Assembly (NCBI RefSeq): GCF_003415655.1
Contig: NZ_QRHC01000003.1
Coordinates: 187,526-251,525, forward strand
Reading direction: 5' to 3'
Source: Vibrio maerlii
GTDB lineage: Bacteria > Pseudomonadota > Gammaproteobacteria > Enterobacterales > Vibrionaceae
Length of the DNA: 64,000 bases
Made by a program: the position numbers and the translations under genes. Below the pieces are notes generated by a model. That model searched no databases. It was given only the letters and a program-made list of their open reading frames with translations, and was not told the DNA's origin. This document shows, piece by piece, positions 48,864-58,752 of the stretch. Within the stretch, counting starts at the first letter, position 1. Every line of letters starts with the position of its first letter.

Positions 48864-50144
48864 ATGAATAAGACGCGTCTGTTTAAAAAGTCTCTCCTAG
48901 CAGTCACAATTACACTCGCTTCGCAACAAGCTCTTGCTGCAGGCTTCCAATTAAACGCACAATCAGCAACTGGTCTTGGCCGTGCATTCGCTGGTGATGC
49001 AGTTATCGCAGATAACGCATCAGTCATGGCACGTAACCCAGCTGCAATGGCACTATTCGACAAAACTGAGCTTTCGCTAGGTTTTGAGACCATTACTTCG
49101 ATGATCGAAGTGAAAGATGCAACGTACCAAAATAACCTACCTGTATTAGGTGGCGGAGCTCCTATCGTCGCTAATGCAGATGCAGACGATGTTGGTGATA
49201 CGTCTATCGCACCCAACATTCACCTAATCGTTCCTGTAAACGACAAGTTCGCGTGGGGTGTTAATGCTTACACCAACTTTGGTACTAAAACTGAGTTTTC
49301 AGATAACTATGTAGCTGCTGAGTACGGTGGCTTAACTGACGTTAAAAGCTTCAACCTTGGTTTAGCTGGTTCTTACCGCTTGAACCAACAATGGAGCTTT
49401 GGTGCTGGTTTAGATCTAATTTACGGTCAAGGTACAATCAAACGTGGTGACCCTGGTGTATTCGGTACAGAGAATGCACTTGATGTTGATGAGGCCGACG
49501 GTTGGGCTGTAGGCTTTAGTTTAGGTACAGTGTTCGAGCTAGATGAAAACAACCGTTTTGGCCTAGCCTACACATACAGTCCTGAGTTTGAAGCAGAGGA
49601 CGACAAAGGCCAAGAAATCACACTGCCGCTACCAGATATGGTTGAGTTCTCTGGTTTCCACAAAATCGAAGACACTAAGTTTGCAGTTCACTACTCTATC
49701 CAATACATTGGTTGGAAAGACTTCGATAAGATCGAGTTCAGAAACCTAGATGCTCAATCTTCGCCAATTGGCTTCCTCCCTGGCTCAACAGGCTCTTATG
49801 ACAAGCCTTATGAATGGCAAGACGGGTGGCATTACGCAATTGGTGGTACATACTACTTGAACAACGATTGGACTCTAAGAGCCGGTTACATGTACGATAC
49901 TAGTGCACAAGATAGCCTAACATCAATCTCAGTTCCGGATTCAGATCGTCAATGGTTCTCAGCTGGCTTTACTTACCATATCGATACGGCATCAAATGTT
50001 GACTTCGGTTTCACTTACCTAATGGGTGACGATGTGAAAGTTGATGAATCGATAGAAGTAGGTGGTATTCCAGTATCAACAATTGAAGCAACAACTCGCG
50101 CAGACGCTATCCTATTAGGTCTACAGTACAGCCGCAGCTTCTAA
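48864..50144 (+). CDS. fadL: Outer-membrane long-chain fatty acid transporter FadL (first paralog)
   Basis: A 426-residue FadL-type porin that takes up long-chain fatty acids. The signal peptide (about 1-25, ending QQALA) precedes AGFQLNAQSATGLGRAFAGDAVIADNASVMARNPAAM, the N-terminal hatch with the conserved NPA motif. The C-terminus is YSRSF with a terminal aromatic as in outer-membrane beta-barrels. I start at the ATG at 48864. The longer frame from 48813 adds residues unlike a signal peptide. A second fadL follows 318 bp downstream. Confidence 0.92.
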   Translation: MNKTRLFKKSLLAVTITLASQQALAAGFQLNAQSATGLGRAFAGDAVIADNASVMARNPAAMALFDKTELSLGFETITSMIEVKDATYQNNLPVLGGGAPIVANADADDVGDTSIAPNIHLIVPVNDKFAWGVNAYTNFGTKTEFSDNYVAAEYGGLTDVKSFNLGLAGSYRLNQQWSFGAGLDLIYGQGTIKRGDPGVFGTENALDVDEADGWAVGFSLGTVFELDENNRFGLAYTYSPEFEAEDDKGQEITLPLPDMVEFSGFHKIEDTKFAVHYSIQYIGWKDFDKIEFRNLDAQSSPIGFLPGSTGSYDKPYEWQDGWHYAIGGTYYLNNDWTLRAGYMYDTSAQDSLTSISVPDSDRQWFSAGFTYHIDTASNVDFGFTYLMGDDVKVDESIEVGGIPVSTIEATTRADAILLGLQYSRSF

Positions 50145-50171
50145 TCCAAGCTTACGCTAACAAGAAACATC

Positions 50172-50197
50172 AAAAGGGCTGAATTTCAGCCCTTTTT
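50172..50197 (+). terminator. Terminator between the two fadL genes
   Basis: AAAAGGGCTGA and TCAGCCCTTTT pair closely, with a T-run. The remaining 265 bp up to the second fadL is AT-rich promoter space with no recognisable operator. Confidence 0.88.
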
Positions 50198-50462
50198 GTT
50201 TGCCTAAAATTCACTATTTTCTCCCTTTCCTTCAAAATTTCAGCGTACAACCGTAGGGTGACAAGCTCCTTTCATAACACAGCCGTTCGCTCAAACACTT
50301 GTTATCGAGTTGTAAACACCACATAAAACGCATTAATTTGCACCGTTTATAGGATAAATACAGTGTATTTACCCTATTCGAGATTTTTCTTTTGAAGTAT
50401 TTACTCTAACCATTACACTTTCGTGACTTTGTAAAAGGATATTTCAGCGAACAGTGAGATCT

Positions 50463-51791
50463 ATGAAAATCAATAAAAATCTTCTAAGCATCGCAGTGGG
50501 TGGTGTTTTGGTGGCTGCATCAAGCAGCGCAATGGCAGCAGGCTTCCAACTGGCAGAATACTCAGCAACTGGCCTAGGCCGCGCATACGCAGGTGAAGCT
50601 GCAATGGCGGACAACGCATCTGCACAATGGCGTAACCCAGCAATGCTGATGTACCTAGAAGGCACACAAGTCTCTGTGGGTGCTATTTATGTTGATCCGA
50701 ATGTGGATGTTAACGGCACTGTAGATGGCACAGCATCTGGCTTACCTACTACCAATGCTTCAGCGTCTGACTTTGCTAACGATGCAGTAATCCCAAATTT
50801 CTACATTTCTCACCGTTACTCTGAAGACTTTGCTGTTGGCTTTGCCCTTGGGACAAACTACGGCATGGAAACAGACCTAGGTACTGATTTCGCAGCATCT
50901 CACTTCGGTAATGAAGCAAGCGTAACCACTATCGAAGCAAACCTAAACGCTGCTTATAAGATCAACGAACAGTTCAGTGTTGGTGGTGGTATTCGCTATG
51001 TAATGGGTGAAGGTAGCTTTGGTGCAACGGCACCAGCCAATAATGTATTCCCTGATGGCCAAGATGGCTACACCCAACTTCCGCAAGGTACAGCATTAAA
51101 GTACATGGAAGGAGATGATGAAGCTTGGGGATGGCAAGTAGGTACAGCATGGCAAATCAATGAAAACCACCGTATTGGCTTTGCATACAAATCAGAAGTA
51201 GAACTAAAGCTTGAAGGTTATGCCGAAGGTCTTGGTTTTGGTCTGGGTAGTGTAACCCCTCAAACACGAGATAATGGTTACATGAACCTCAGCCTTCCAG
51301 CAACCGCTGAGCTAGCGAGTTTCCACCAATTGACAGATAAACTAGCGATGCACGCTAGCTTCAACTGGACAGATTGGAGCTCTTTTGAAAAGTTAGAAGC
51401 TCAAATGGATACCGTCGGAACTCAAATGGTTAAAGTAGAAAACTGGGAAGACAACTACCGCTTCGCAGTTGGTGCAACATACCAACTTCAACCTAAGTTA
51501 GCGCTTCGTACAGGTATTGCTTATGATACATCAGCTGTGTCAGACAAAAACCGTACAATTACAATTCCAGAGACCGATCGTACTTGGTTAAGTGTTGGCG
51601 CAACGTACGAGTGGACCAAGAATTTCACTACAGACGCGGGCTTTACTTACATCATTGCTAAAGATGCACCAATCACGGAATCTCGTGGTTACGACTCTGA
51701 CAATGACGCTCAAGCTGTTGGTGGTGAGTTCACAGGTGAGACATCAGGCAGCATCTGGCTAATCGGTGTTCAGGCAAACTACCGTTTCTAA
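50463..51791 (+). CDS. fadL: Outer-membrane long-chain fatty acid transporter FadL (second paralog)
   Basis: A 442-residue second FadL porin. The signal peptide is MKINKNLLSIAVGGVLVAASSSAMA, followed by AGFQLAEYSATGLGRAYAGEAAMADNASAQWRNPAML. The protein ends VQANYRF with a terminal Phe. The ATG at 50463 gives a normal signal peptide. An in-frame GTG at 50454 would add three residues. It shares the hatch motif with its neighbour but differs through the barrel, so the pair is an old tandem duplication and probably differs in ligand range. Confidence 0.92.
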   Translation: MKINKNLLSIAVGGVLVAASSSAMAAGFQLAEYSATGLGRAYAGEAAMADNASAQWRNPAMLMYLEGTQVSVGAIYVDPNVDVNGTVDGTASGLPTTNASASDFANDAVIPNFYISHRYSEDFAVGFALGTNYGMETDLGTDFAASHFGNEASVTTIEANLNAAYKINEQFSVGGGIRYVMGEGSFGATAPANNVFPDGQDGYTQLPQGTALKYMEGDDEAWGWQVGTAWQINENHRIGFAYKSEVELKLEGYAEGLGFGLGSVTPQTRDNGYMNLSLPATAELASFHQLTDKLAMHASFNWTDWSSFEKLEAQMDTVGTQMVKVENWEDNYRFAVGATYQLQPKLALRTGIAYDTSAVSDKNRTITIPETDRTWLSVGATYEWTKNFTTDAGFTYIIAKDAPITESRGYDSDNDAQAVGGEFTGETSGSIWLIGVQANYRF

Positions 51792-51815
51792 TCGCAAATT
51801 AGCATCGAGATAGAC

Positions 51816-51850
51816 AAAGGGGAGAATGATTGATTCATTCTCCCCTTTTT
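51816..51850 (+). terminator. Terminator after the second fadL
   Basis: AAAGGGGAGAATGA at 51816-51829 pairs with TCATTCTCCCCTTT at 51835-51848 (14 bp), followed by TT. Confidence 0.92.
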
Positions 51851-51928
51851 CGTTTGGGTTACAAGTTACGGAGTATTTTAGAGGACAAATCTCGTCAAGT
51901 ACTGTTCTGTAGAGCAAGTATCCTGTTA

Positions 51929-51990
51929 CCCGTAGAACGAAGTTCGTCCCGTAGCGAAGCGTCCTGCCCCCCGTAAGCGCAGCGCCCCTT
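51929..51990. repeat. Three degenerate CCCGTA-type repeats downstream of mlaA
   Basis: Three imperfect units start CCCGTA at 51929, 51948 and 51970, each followed by a tiny inverted motif: AACGAAGTT, GCGAAGC and GCGCAGC. The stretch is GC-rich compared with its surroundings and lies between the convergent second fadL and mlaA. The AGCGAAGCG core also occurs in the tail of the composite CTAG elements. The function is unknown. It may be REP-like. Confidence 0.5.
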
Positions 51991-52000
51991 TTCCCTACCC

Positions 52001-52762
52001 TTATTCAAACCCTTCATCCAGATAACTGTCTAAGAAGTCTTCTTCATCCTCATCGTAGTCATCCACTTCGATTTCGGCTTTAAAGTTTTGGTGTTGGATG
52101 TAAGCCTCACGCGTTAATGCGTAAGGATCTGGCGAGTTGTTTAGCTGTGCCTCTTGTGACACAAGTGACGCACGGGTCTCCATTCCTTCCAGAGCCCATT
52201 TACCTAACCCAGCCCAGATATTAAGGTAAGAAAGCGGCACGTACATGCCATCAACAAAGTCGCCGGTCTCCCTCACCGTCCAAGGCCCGTAACCCGGCAC
52301 CATCACATAAGGTCCATTGCCAACACCATAGTGGCCCACTGCATCACCAAAGGCCTTATTGCTTTCCTTCTGGATACCACCAGCTGAAGCGATATCGATA
52401 AAGCCTAACAGACCAAAGGTGGAGTTAATCCAGAAACGGTTGAAGTGGTTGAGTGCTTTTTCACCGTTACCCATAAATAGGTTATTGAGCACACTCGATG
52501 GCTCATCAAGGTTAGCAAGGAAATTGGCGATACCACTACGAACCGGCTTAGGCGTGTAATCCACATAGGCAAGCGATACTGGCCTCACGAGGTAAGGGTC
52601 TAGATAATCGTAGTTAATGGCCCACATCGAGCGGTTGAAGCTCTCAAATGGGTCGTAGGCAGTCGAGTCTTCGACGTCATCAGGTGTCGATGAACAGCCT
52701 GATAGTACTGTGACAGCAGCTAGAACGAGTAATAACGTCCGCGCTCGTTGGAAAGTCATCAT
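52001..52762 (-). CDS. mlaA: Outer-membrane lipoprotein MlaA (VacJ)
   Basis: A 253-residue lipoprotein of the Mla system, which removes misplaced phospholipids from the outer leaflet. The signal ends in the lipobox VLSGC with lipidated Cys23. The body has DPFESFNRSMWAINYDYLDPYLVRPV, NFLANLDEPSSVLNNLFMG, NRFWINSTFGLLGFIDIA and a GPYVMVPGYGPWTVRE core. The C-terminal 20 residues are very acidic (DDYDEDEEDFLDSY). It is distant from the mla ABC genes, as usual. Confidence 0.94.
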   Translation of the reverse strand: MMTFQRARTLLLVLAAVTVLSGCSSTPDDVEDSTAYDPFESFNRSMWAINYDYLDPYLVRPVSLAYVDYTPKPVRSGIANFLANLDEPSSVLNNLFMGNGEKALNHFNRFWINSTFGLLGFIDIASAGGIQKESNKAFGDAVGHYGVGNGPYVMVPGYGPWTVRETGDFVDGMYVPLSYLNIWAGLGKWALEGMETRASLVSQEAQLNNSPDPYALTREAYIQHQNFKAEIEVDDYDEDEEDFLDSYLDEGFE

Positions 52763-52850
52763 TCAATGTCCCTATCTTCCTTCTAATGCCACCAAAGCTT
52801 TCCTTAAGAAAAAGCTCATAGTTAGGTAATTTTGTTACGTGGCATACAAT

Positions 52851-52874
52851 AAAGACCGGCATAAACCGGTCTTT
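52851..52874. terminator. Hairpin upstream of mlaA
   Basis: AAAGACCGG at 52851-52859 pairs with CCGGTCTTT at 52866-52874. It is located between the ccmI terminator and the mlaA start and may be a second stop for the ccm operon. Confidence 0.65.
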
Positions 52875-52940
52875 CATTCATTTGCGTGATTATACAATCT
52901 AAAAATCCGTTTTATTAGATTGTATACGCTATTTTATTCA

Positions 52941-52975
52941 AAAAAAGTGACAAGGCGATTGCCCTGCCACTTTTA
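52941..52975 (-). terminator. Terminator after ccmI
   Basis: AAAAGTGACAAGGC and GCCCTGCCACTTTT form a stem with two mismatches and a GATT loop, followed by T residues on the minus strand. It is 9 bp after the ccmI stop. Confidence 0.75.
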
Positions 52976-52982
52976 ATACAAC

Positions 52983-54206
52983 TTATTGATATTGCTGAGA
53001 GATAGTCACAGTCACCGGTTCACCCAATGCCGCTGGTTCACTCTCACCGTACCAGTCACCTTGGCGAGTTGCTACGTTACCGTCAGTATCAATACGAGCA
53101 CGGACCATCAGGCCCTCTAGGTCAGACAGCTTGTTGCCCTGCATCATGCTGTTACCGTCATCCAGTACCACCGTGCGAGGTAACGTACCGATAGGGTAGC
53201 GAGCTGCTGCGACTGGCATTGGTGCGCCATCTGCTGTGTGTACAGAGATGATCAGTACGCCTTCGCTTGGCAGCTGAACATTGTCACCAAGCTCAACGGT
53301 CACCGCGACGCTCTTGTTGTCGCCGATAGATGCACCCATCTTCTGTTGTGCGCTGATGATACTGCGCTCTAGCATCTCGTAACGGCTGTCTTCTGGACCG
53401 ATCATCTGCTGCATGATGCTCCAGTACTTCACCGCTGCTGGGTAATCTTGACGCTCGAACGCATCAAATGCCAATAGAGAGAACACTCGCAGATCAACGT
53501 AGTCTTGCTGTACTAGCTTACCAAGAAGAATACGTGCTTCGTTCTGGTCAATCTCTTCACCAGATAGCATCAACGCTTGAGCATAACCCAGCTGAATGTC
53601 TTCGTTTTCAGGCTCAAGCTTGTATGCTTTTTCCATTGCATCGATAGCCGTTCCAACGGTGCGGTTCGCGAGTGCAATACGACCAAGCAGTAGCCAGCCC
53701 ATAGAGTCATCTGGGGTGTAATGCAGACGAGTACGTAGAGATAGGGTTAAATCTTCCATCTCTTCGTCTGTCATCGTACCGCCTTCAGGAGACATCAATT
53801 TCTTAGACAGTTCAGGTAAGTTATTACTCACTTCTTGCCAGTGCTTCACTTTATCGTAAGCCCCGAAGTAAGCGTATAAACCGTAAGTCAGTCCAACAAC
53901 CAATACCGTCGAAACCAGCATGACCATCATTGAAGAGGATTTGCCTTGCTCTTGCGGTGCAGCATGGTCGGTTGGAATATCATCGAGCAGAGATTGCTTT
54001 AGATCCGAGATGAGGTCGTCTTGGTTTTCAACCAGACCTTCATCCGATTCAACTTCAAGCTCGTCTAAACGGTCTTTGTAGAATGCTTTGTTTAATTCGT
54101 CACGTAATGCTTCGTCGTTGTTCGCTTTTTTCGTAAACAGAGGCAGAGCCACTAAGAACAGAGCGATAGCAATTACGACAATGGTAGAGATCCAAAACAG
54201 GGTCAT
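52983..54206 (-). CDS. ccmI: Cytochrome c maturation protein CcmI
   Basis: A 407-residue membrane protein that presents apocytochrome c to the heme lyase complex. Two membrane helices lie at about 2-25 (LFWISTIVVIAIALFLVALPLF) and 92-115 (SSMMVMLVSTVLVVGLTYGLYAYFG). TPR-like repeats follow (GWLLLGRIALANRTVGTAIDAMEKAYKLEPENEDIQLGYAQAL), and then a C-terminal beta-rich domain. The start overlaps the ccmH stop. It is the last gene of the ccm operon. Confidence 0.93.
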   Translation of the reverse strand: MTLFWISTIVVIAIALFLVALPLFTKKANNDEALRDELNKAFYKDRLDELEVESDEGLVENQDDLISDLKQSLLDDIPTDHAAPQEQGKSSSMMVMLVSTVLVVGLTYGLYAYFGAYDKVKHWQEVSNNLPELSKKLMSPEGGTMTDEEMEDLTLSLRTRLHYTPDDSMGWLLLGRIALANRTVGTAIDAMEKAYKLEPENEDIQLGYAQALMLSGEEIDQNEARILLGKLVQQDYVDLRVFSLLAFDAFERQDYPAAVKYWSIMQQMIGPEDSRYEMLERSIISAQQKMGASIGDNKSVAVTVELGDNVQLPSEGVLIISVHTADGAPMPVAAARYPIGTLPRTVVLDDGNSMMQGNKLSDLEGLMVRARIDTDGNVATRQGDWYGESEPAALGEPVTVTISQQYQ

Positions 54207-54682
54207 TTGTTTTCTTTCCTTTCGCTCTCTTCGTCTAGCAGTTTCTGTAGACGTGCTTCTTTATCTTCATCCCACTCTTGTGTCTTCTCAGCCACTTTCG
54301 GGGTTTTCTTGCTTCGAACAACGATTAAGCCAAAGCCCAATACGATAACCACTAATGGACCAAGCCAAAGAATTGAGGTCGCGATAGTCAACGGAGGATT
54401 GTAGGTTACGAAGTTGCCGTAACGAGCAATCATGTAATCGATGATATCTTGCTTCGATTGACCCTCTTTGGTCATCTCGTACACTTTTTGACGCAAGTCT
54501 TGCGCCAGTTCAGCGTTTGAGTCGCCGATGGTGTTGTTCTGACACTTAGGGCAGCGAAGAGTTTGGTTTAGCTCTTGAAACTGCTCTTCCTGTTCAAGGG
54601 TCTCGAAGTCATACACTTCAATCGCCGCGTAAGCTGAGAGTGACAGCAGTAGAGTCGCGCACAGTGCAAATAGCTTTTTCAT
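54203..54682 (-). CDS. ccmH: Cytochrome c maturation protein CcmH
   Basis: A 159-residue thiol oxidoreductase that reduces the CXXCH cysteines of apocytochrome c. It has a signal peptide (1-19), the redox motif RCPKCQNNTI (Cys44, Cys47), the DLRQKVYEMTKEGQSKQDIIDYMIARYGNFV segment and a membrane helix at about 103-123. It is the short form that pairs with a separate CcmI. Confidence 0.95.
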   Translation of the reverse strand: MKKLFALCATLLLSLSAYAAIEVYDFETLEQEEQFQELNQTLRCPKCQNNTIGDSNAELAQDLRQKVYEMTKEGQSKQDIIDYMIARYGNFVTYNPPLTIATSILWLGPLVVIVLGFGLIVVRSKKTPKVAEKTQEWDEDKEARLQKLLDEESERKENK

Positions 54683-55230
54683 TACTTCGCTCCTGCCAAC
54701 AGTTCTTGATACATAGGACCAAGCTTCTCAGCCCAGTTACGTGAATTCACATCACCAACATGGCGGTATTGCACCACGCCATTCGCATCAATCAAGAAGG
54801 TTTCTGGTGCGCCATACACACCGAGGTCCAAACCAAGCATACCGTTGCCATCGAACAGGCTGATAAGGTATGGATTACCTAAGTCGTTCAACCAACCCAC
54901 GGCTTTAGTGCGATCATCTTTGTAGTTCAGACCAATGATCTTCACACCTTGCGCCGCAAGTTCATTAAGGTATTGGTGCTCTGCATAACACGTTGGGCAC
55001 CAAGTCGCCCAAACGTTAAGTAGCAGAGGTTCGCCTTTAAAGATCTCTTTGTCGTATAGCTTGCCCGGTTCAGCGAGATCTTCCAGCTTAAACTGGGGTA
55101 CTTCCTTACCGATCAGTACCGATTCCAGTTTGGTAGGATCATCACCACCAGCGTTGCGGGTTAGTTGGGTCGCGAAGACCACAACCAACACCATAAAGAG
55201 TGCGAGAGGGATAAATAATGCTTTTTTCAT
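54682..55230 (-). CDS. ccmG: Thiol:disulfide interchange protein CcmG (DsbE)
   Basis: A 182-residue membrane-tethered thioredoxin that keeps apocytochrome c and CcmH reduced. The anchor helix is at about 4-22. The active site WATWCPTCYAEH gives Cys78 and Cys81, and the GVYGAPETFLID cis-proline loop is typical. It sits between ccmF and ccmH, with a 1-bp overlap with ccmH. Confidence 0.96.
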   Translation of the reverse strand: MKKALFIPLALFMVLVVVFATQLTRNAGGDDPTKLESVLIGKEVPQFKLEDLAEPGKLYDKEIFKGEPLLLNVWATWCPTCYAEHQYLNELAAQGVKIIGLNYKDDRTKAVGWLNDLGNPYLISLFDGNGMLGLDLGVYGAPETFLIDANGVVQYRHVGDVNSRNWAEKLGPMYQELLAGAK

Positions 55231-55241
55231 TGCTATCTCTC

Positions 55242-57194
55242 CTATACCTTCGCGTTTGGTTTGCGGAAGCGATAACGCTTGTCACTGATTGCAATTGCCG
55301 CACCCAATGACATGATGAGCGAACCTAACCAGATCCAGCGAACAAACGGTTTGTAGTAGATACGTACAGCCCATGCGTCACCATCATCTAGGCGTTCACC
55401 CATCGCGATGTATAGGTCACGGGTTACACCACGATCGATTGCCGCCTCAGTCATCATAGACTTAGCCGTGCGATAGAATCGTTTTTCTGCATGTAGCGTG
55501 TTTACATACTTACCGTTTTCCGTGATTTCAAAGTCAGCAATATAACCATCGTAGTTAGGGCCATCTTTGTCACGTAAACCAGAGAAGTAGAAGTCGTAAC
55601 CTTGGATCTGGAAGTGCTCACCTGGCGCCAAACGTACATCGCGTTCGATGCTGTAGTTTTGCACCATCGCAATACCGATAATCGTCACGGCCAAACCAAC
55701 ATGACCTAGCATCATTGCCCAGTGGCTGCGTTGAATCTTCTTAACACCAACTGCAAATGAATGACGATGCGTCGCACGCTCGTACACCTCAAATGAGTGC
55801 ATGAAGATAATCCATAGCGCCATTACCCAGCCAAGGAATGCAAGACCCGTAAACTTATCTGCCAATAGGAATACAAACGCCGCACTTAGTACCAGCGAAA
55901 GCACACCCGAAACCACCATAGGTTTAACGAGGTTTGACAAGTTGTCACGTTTCCAGCGAATCAGAGGACCGATACCAAGCAGGAACGAGAACGGAATCAT
56001 TAAGTAAGTGAACAGCATATTAAAGAATGGCGCACCGATTGATACCGAGCCCAAACCAATTTGCTTATGAACTAGCGGTAGCAATGTACCGACAAGCACA
56101 ACCACGAGCGCTGCTAGAAGCAACACATTGTTTGCCAAGAGCGCATTTTCACGCGAAAGCAGGCTGAAGTTGCCACGTACACGAACCGTTGATCCTTTTA
56201 GAGCAAACAGCAGCAGTGAACCACCGATAACGAACACTAGGAAACCTAGAATGAACATACCGCGTGATGGGTCAGATGCGAACGCGTGAACTGATACCAA
56301 GATCCCTGAACGAACCAGGAAGGTACCCAGTAGGCTCAACGAGAACGCCGATAGAGCTAGGAGTACTGTCCAAGCTTTAAACGTACCGCGTTTTTCTGTC
56401 ACCGCAAGTGAGTGCATTAGCGCTGTACCTGCCAACCAAGGCATGAATGATGCGTTTTCTACCGGATCCCAGAACCACCAGCCACCCCAGCCAAGTTCGT
56501 AGTAAGCCCACCAAGAGCCTAGTGCGATACCTAACGTTAGGAATAACCATGCTGCTTGTGTCCAAGGACGAGACCAACGTGCCCATGCCGTATCTAGGCG
56601 GCCAGTCATCAATGATGCGATTGCAAAAGAGAACGCAACAGAGAAACCCACATAGCCCATGTAGAGCATTGGCGGGTGGATAATCAGACCCGGATCTTGA
56701 AGTAGTGGGTTCAAGTCGCGGCCATCGACTGGGAAGAATGGCAATGTACGTAAGAACGGGTTAGACGTTAGGATGATAAACAGTAGGAAGCCAACCGTAA
56801 TCAAACCCATGATCGCCAATACGCGAGCCACAGACTCTTGCGGCATACCACGGCTGAATGTTGCTACAGCAACCGTCCAACCTGCTTGGATTAGTACCCA
56901 AAGAAGCAGTGAACCCTCGTGCGCACCCCAAACCGCCGTTAGACGGTAGTACCAAGGCAGCGCCGTGTTTGAGTTACTCGCTACATAGGTCAGCGTGAAA
57001 TCGTTGGTATAGAATGCCCACAGTAGAATCGCGAACGAGAAACCCAATAACAGAAACATACCCCAAGAGAGCGGTCGTGCTGTGTTCATTAGGGTTGTGT
57101 TGTTCTGGCTTGCCCCAACAAGAGGCAAGATGGTCAACAACACCGACATCGCGAGTGAGGCAATGAGTGCAAAATGGCCTATTTCAGCGATCAT
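55242..57194 (-). CDS. ccmF: Heme lyase subunit CcmF
   Basis: A 650-residue polytopic membrane protein that attaches heme to apocytochrome c. About 15 membrane helices are visible. The WWD domain ([21 protein letters not shown]) binds heme from holo-CcmE, and conserved histidines include those near [11 protein letters not shown] and [11 protein letters not shown]. The start overlaps the ccmE stop (ATGA). Confidence 0.97.
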   Translation of the reverse strand: MIAEIGHFALIASLAMSVLLTILPLVGASQNNTTLMNTARPLSWGMFLLLGFSFAILLWAFYTNDFTLTYVASNSNTALPWYYRLTAVWGAHEGSLLLWVLIQAGWTVAVATFSRGMPQESVARVLAIMGLITVGFLLFIILTSNPFLRTLPFFPVDGRDLNPLLQDPGLIIHPPMLYMGYVGFSVAFSFAIASLMTGRLDTAWARWSRPWTQAAWLFLTLGIALGSWWAYYELGWGGWWFWDPVENASFMPWLAGTALMHSLAVTEKRGTFKAWTVLLALSAFSLSLLGTFLVRSGILVSVHAFASDPSRGMFILGFLVFVIGGSLLLFALKGSTVRVRGNFSLLSRENALLANNVLLLAALVVVLVGTLLPLVHKQIGLGSVSIGAPFFNMLFTYLMIPFSFLLGIGPLIRWKRDNLSNLVKPMVVSGVLSLVLSAAFVFLLADKFTGLAFLGWVMALWIIFMHSFEVYERATHRHSFAVGVKKIQRSHWAMMLGHVGLAVTIIGIAMVQNYSIERDVRLAPGEHFQIQGYDFYFSGLRDKDGPNYDGYIADFEITENGKYVNTLHAEKRFYRTAKSMMTEAAIDRGVTRDLYIAMGERLDDGDAWAVRIYYKPFVRWIWLGSLIMSLGAAIAISDKRYRFRKPNAKV

Positions 57195-57673
57195 TGTGCG
57201 CTTCCTTGTTTTTGCTCGTCAGAGTAAGACAAAGGCTCGTGAACCTTTTCCATCGCCTCAGCAATTTCTGGTGGCATGTACTCTTCATCGTGTTTTGCTA
57301 GTACTTCGAACGCTTCAATCGTTGTCGCATTTTTTAGTACACCTTGGGCAACGATACCTTGGCCTTCGCGAAATAGGTCTGGCAGGATACCGTCGTATAG
57401 AATTGTTACCGCTGGACCAACATCAGCAAGGTCAAAGCTTACGCGTAGTGATTGTGGATCACGCTTAACAGTGCCTTCTACCACCATGCCACCAATACGT
57501 AGACGCTGGCCTACCTCAGGTTTTTTACCCTCTTTACCCATGACAAGTTCAGTCGGTGTATAAAACAGGTCCATGTTTTGGTTTAGAGCGTAAAGCATAA
57601 GACCAACCGTGGCACTGATACCTAAAAAGAGCGCTAAAATTATCCCTAGGCGCTTTTTGCGTCTTGGATTCAT
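57191..57673 (-). CDS. ccmE: Heme chaperone CcmE
   Basis: A 160-residue periplasmic heme chaperone with an N-terminal anchor (about 8-28) after a basic segment ([10 protein letters not shown]). Heme is bound covalently through His128 in the motif [10 protein letters not shown], with Tyr132 in the HxxxY pattern. The beta-barrel domain includes [14 protein letters not shown]. It overlaps ccmD and ccmF. Confidence 0.96.
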   Translation of the reverse strand: MNPRRKKRLGIILALFLGISATVGLMLYALNQNMDLFYTPTELVMGKEGKKPEVGQRLRIGGMVVEGTVKRDPQSLRVSFDLADVGPAVTILYDGILPDLFREGQGIVAQGVLKNATTIEAFEVLAKHDEEYMPPEIAEAMEKVHEPLSYSDEQKQGSAQ

Positions 57674-57882
57674 AGTGTGTTCTCCATATTTTTCGCTGCG
57701 TCGATACGAGCTTGACGATCAAGTTTCGCTTGAACGTCACCTAGAATTTTATTACCGCGACGGACACTGCTTAGTAGCAAGATAAACATGGCTACAAAGG
57801 TGATACCAAACGCACCCCAAACGTAAGAGGCATAGCCTCCCATCGCTAGAAAATCTGAGAAAGTGTCAAAATGCATAGTCAA
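57670..57882 (-). CDS. ccmD: Heme exporter protein CcmD
   Basis: A 70-residue membrane protein that helps release holo-CcmE from CcmABC. It has one helix (about 14-37, [27 protein letters not shown]) and a basic, helical C-terminus, as expected for CcmD. It is located between ccmC and ccmE with a 6-bp gap on one side and an overlap on the other. Confidence 0.92.
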   Translation of the reverse strand: MTMHFDTFSDFLAMGGYASYVWGAFGITFVAMFILLLSSVRRGNKILGDVQAKLDRQARIDAAKNMENTL

Positions 57883-57888
57883 CTCCGA

Positions 57889-58629
57889 TTAACGCTTCGC
57901 TTGAGCAAGCTTTTGAACCCAAGGACGATGGCTTTCTTTTGACAGAATTTCGTTTTTGAAACGAATCAGCATGACGCTACCAAAGAAGAAAGCAAAGCCT
58001 AGGATGTTTAACAACAATGGCCACAGCATGTCTGTCGACATCGATGGCTTATCAAACTTAGTAATCGTCGCGCCTTGATGAAGCGTGTTCCACCACTCAA
58101 CAGAGAAGTGGATAATTGGCAGGTTAACCACACCAACAATCGCTAAGATACCTGCTGCTTTCGCCGCAGTTTTTTGGTCATCAAACGCGTGGTAAAGCGC
58201 AATCACACCCAGGTAAAGGAAAAGCAGGATAAGTTCAGACGTCAAACGCGCATCCCAAACCCACCAAGCACCCCACATTGGTTTACCCCAAACAGCACCG
58301 GTTAAAAGAGCGATAAAGGTGTATACCGCGCCGATTGGAGCCATTGCCGCTGCAGCCATGTTCGCAAGCTTAAGTTGCCAAACAAGACCAATGAACGCAG
58401 CAATCGCCATTGACATGTAAACGCCCATCGACCAAATAGCAGAAGGCACATGAATATAGATAATTCGAAAGCTGTCGCCTTGTTGGTAATCGGCGGGTGC
58501 AAATGCCAGCCCCCACACGGTACCGATGGACAGGCAGATCAGAGCAATGGCAGCAAACCATGGCAAAAGTTTCTGACTGAGTTGATAGGCCGTTTCAGGC
58601 TTGGCATAGGGATGCAGCCATTTCCACAT
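57889..58629 (-). CDS. ccmC: Heme exporter protein CcmC
   Basis: A 246-residue membrane protein that loads heme on CcmE. Six membrane helices are visible, with the WWD motif WGAWWVWDARLTSEL and heme-ligand histidines in IYIHVPSAIWSM and VNLPIIHFSVEWWN. A 123-bp gap separates it from ccmB, the only real break in the operon. That gap shows no gene. Confidence 0.96.
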   Translation of the reverse strand: MWKWLHPYAKPETAYQLSQKLLPWFAAIALICLSIGTVWGLAFAPADYQQGDSFRIIYIHVPSAIWSMGVYMSMAIAAFIGLVWQLKLANMAAAAMAPIGAVYTFIALLTGAVWGKPMWGAWWVWDARLTSELILLFLYLGVIALYHAFDDQKTAAKAAGILAIVGVVNLPIIHFSVEWWNTLHQGATITKFDKPSMSTDMLWPLLLNILGFAFFFGSVMLIRFKNEILSKESHRPWVQKLAQAKR

Positions 58630-58752
58630 AATTGTTTCTCACTATTACTTCACTACACCAAAGGTGCATTTCATTAACCTACCCGGTTAAGAGTAGGCTC
58701 CGAAAGGAATTCAGCTTCCGTTTGAATTCGAGTTAGAACGATATTTTTCGTT

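Noticed and set aside
48668-49219. A 183-residue protein on the minus strand over the start of fadL
   Set aside because: It is antisense to a well-supported porin gene, is Ala/Ser-rich from codon mirroring, and matches no family I know.
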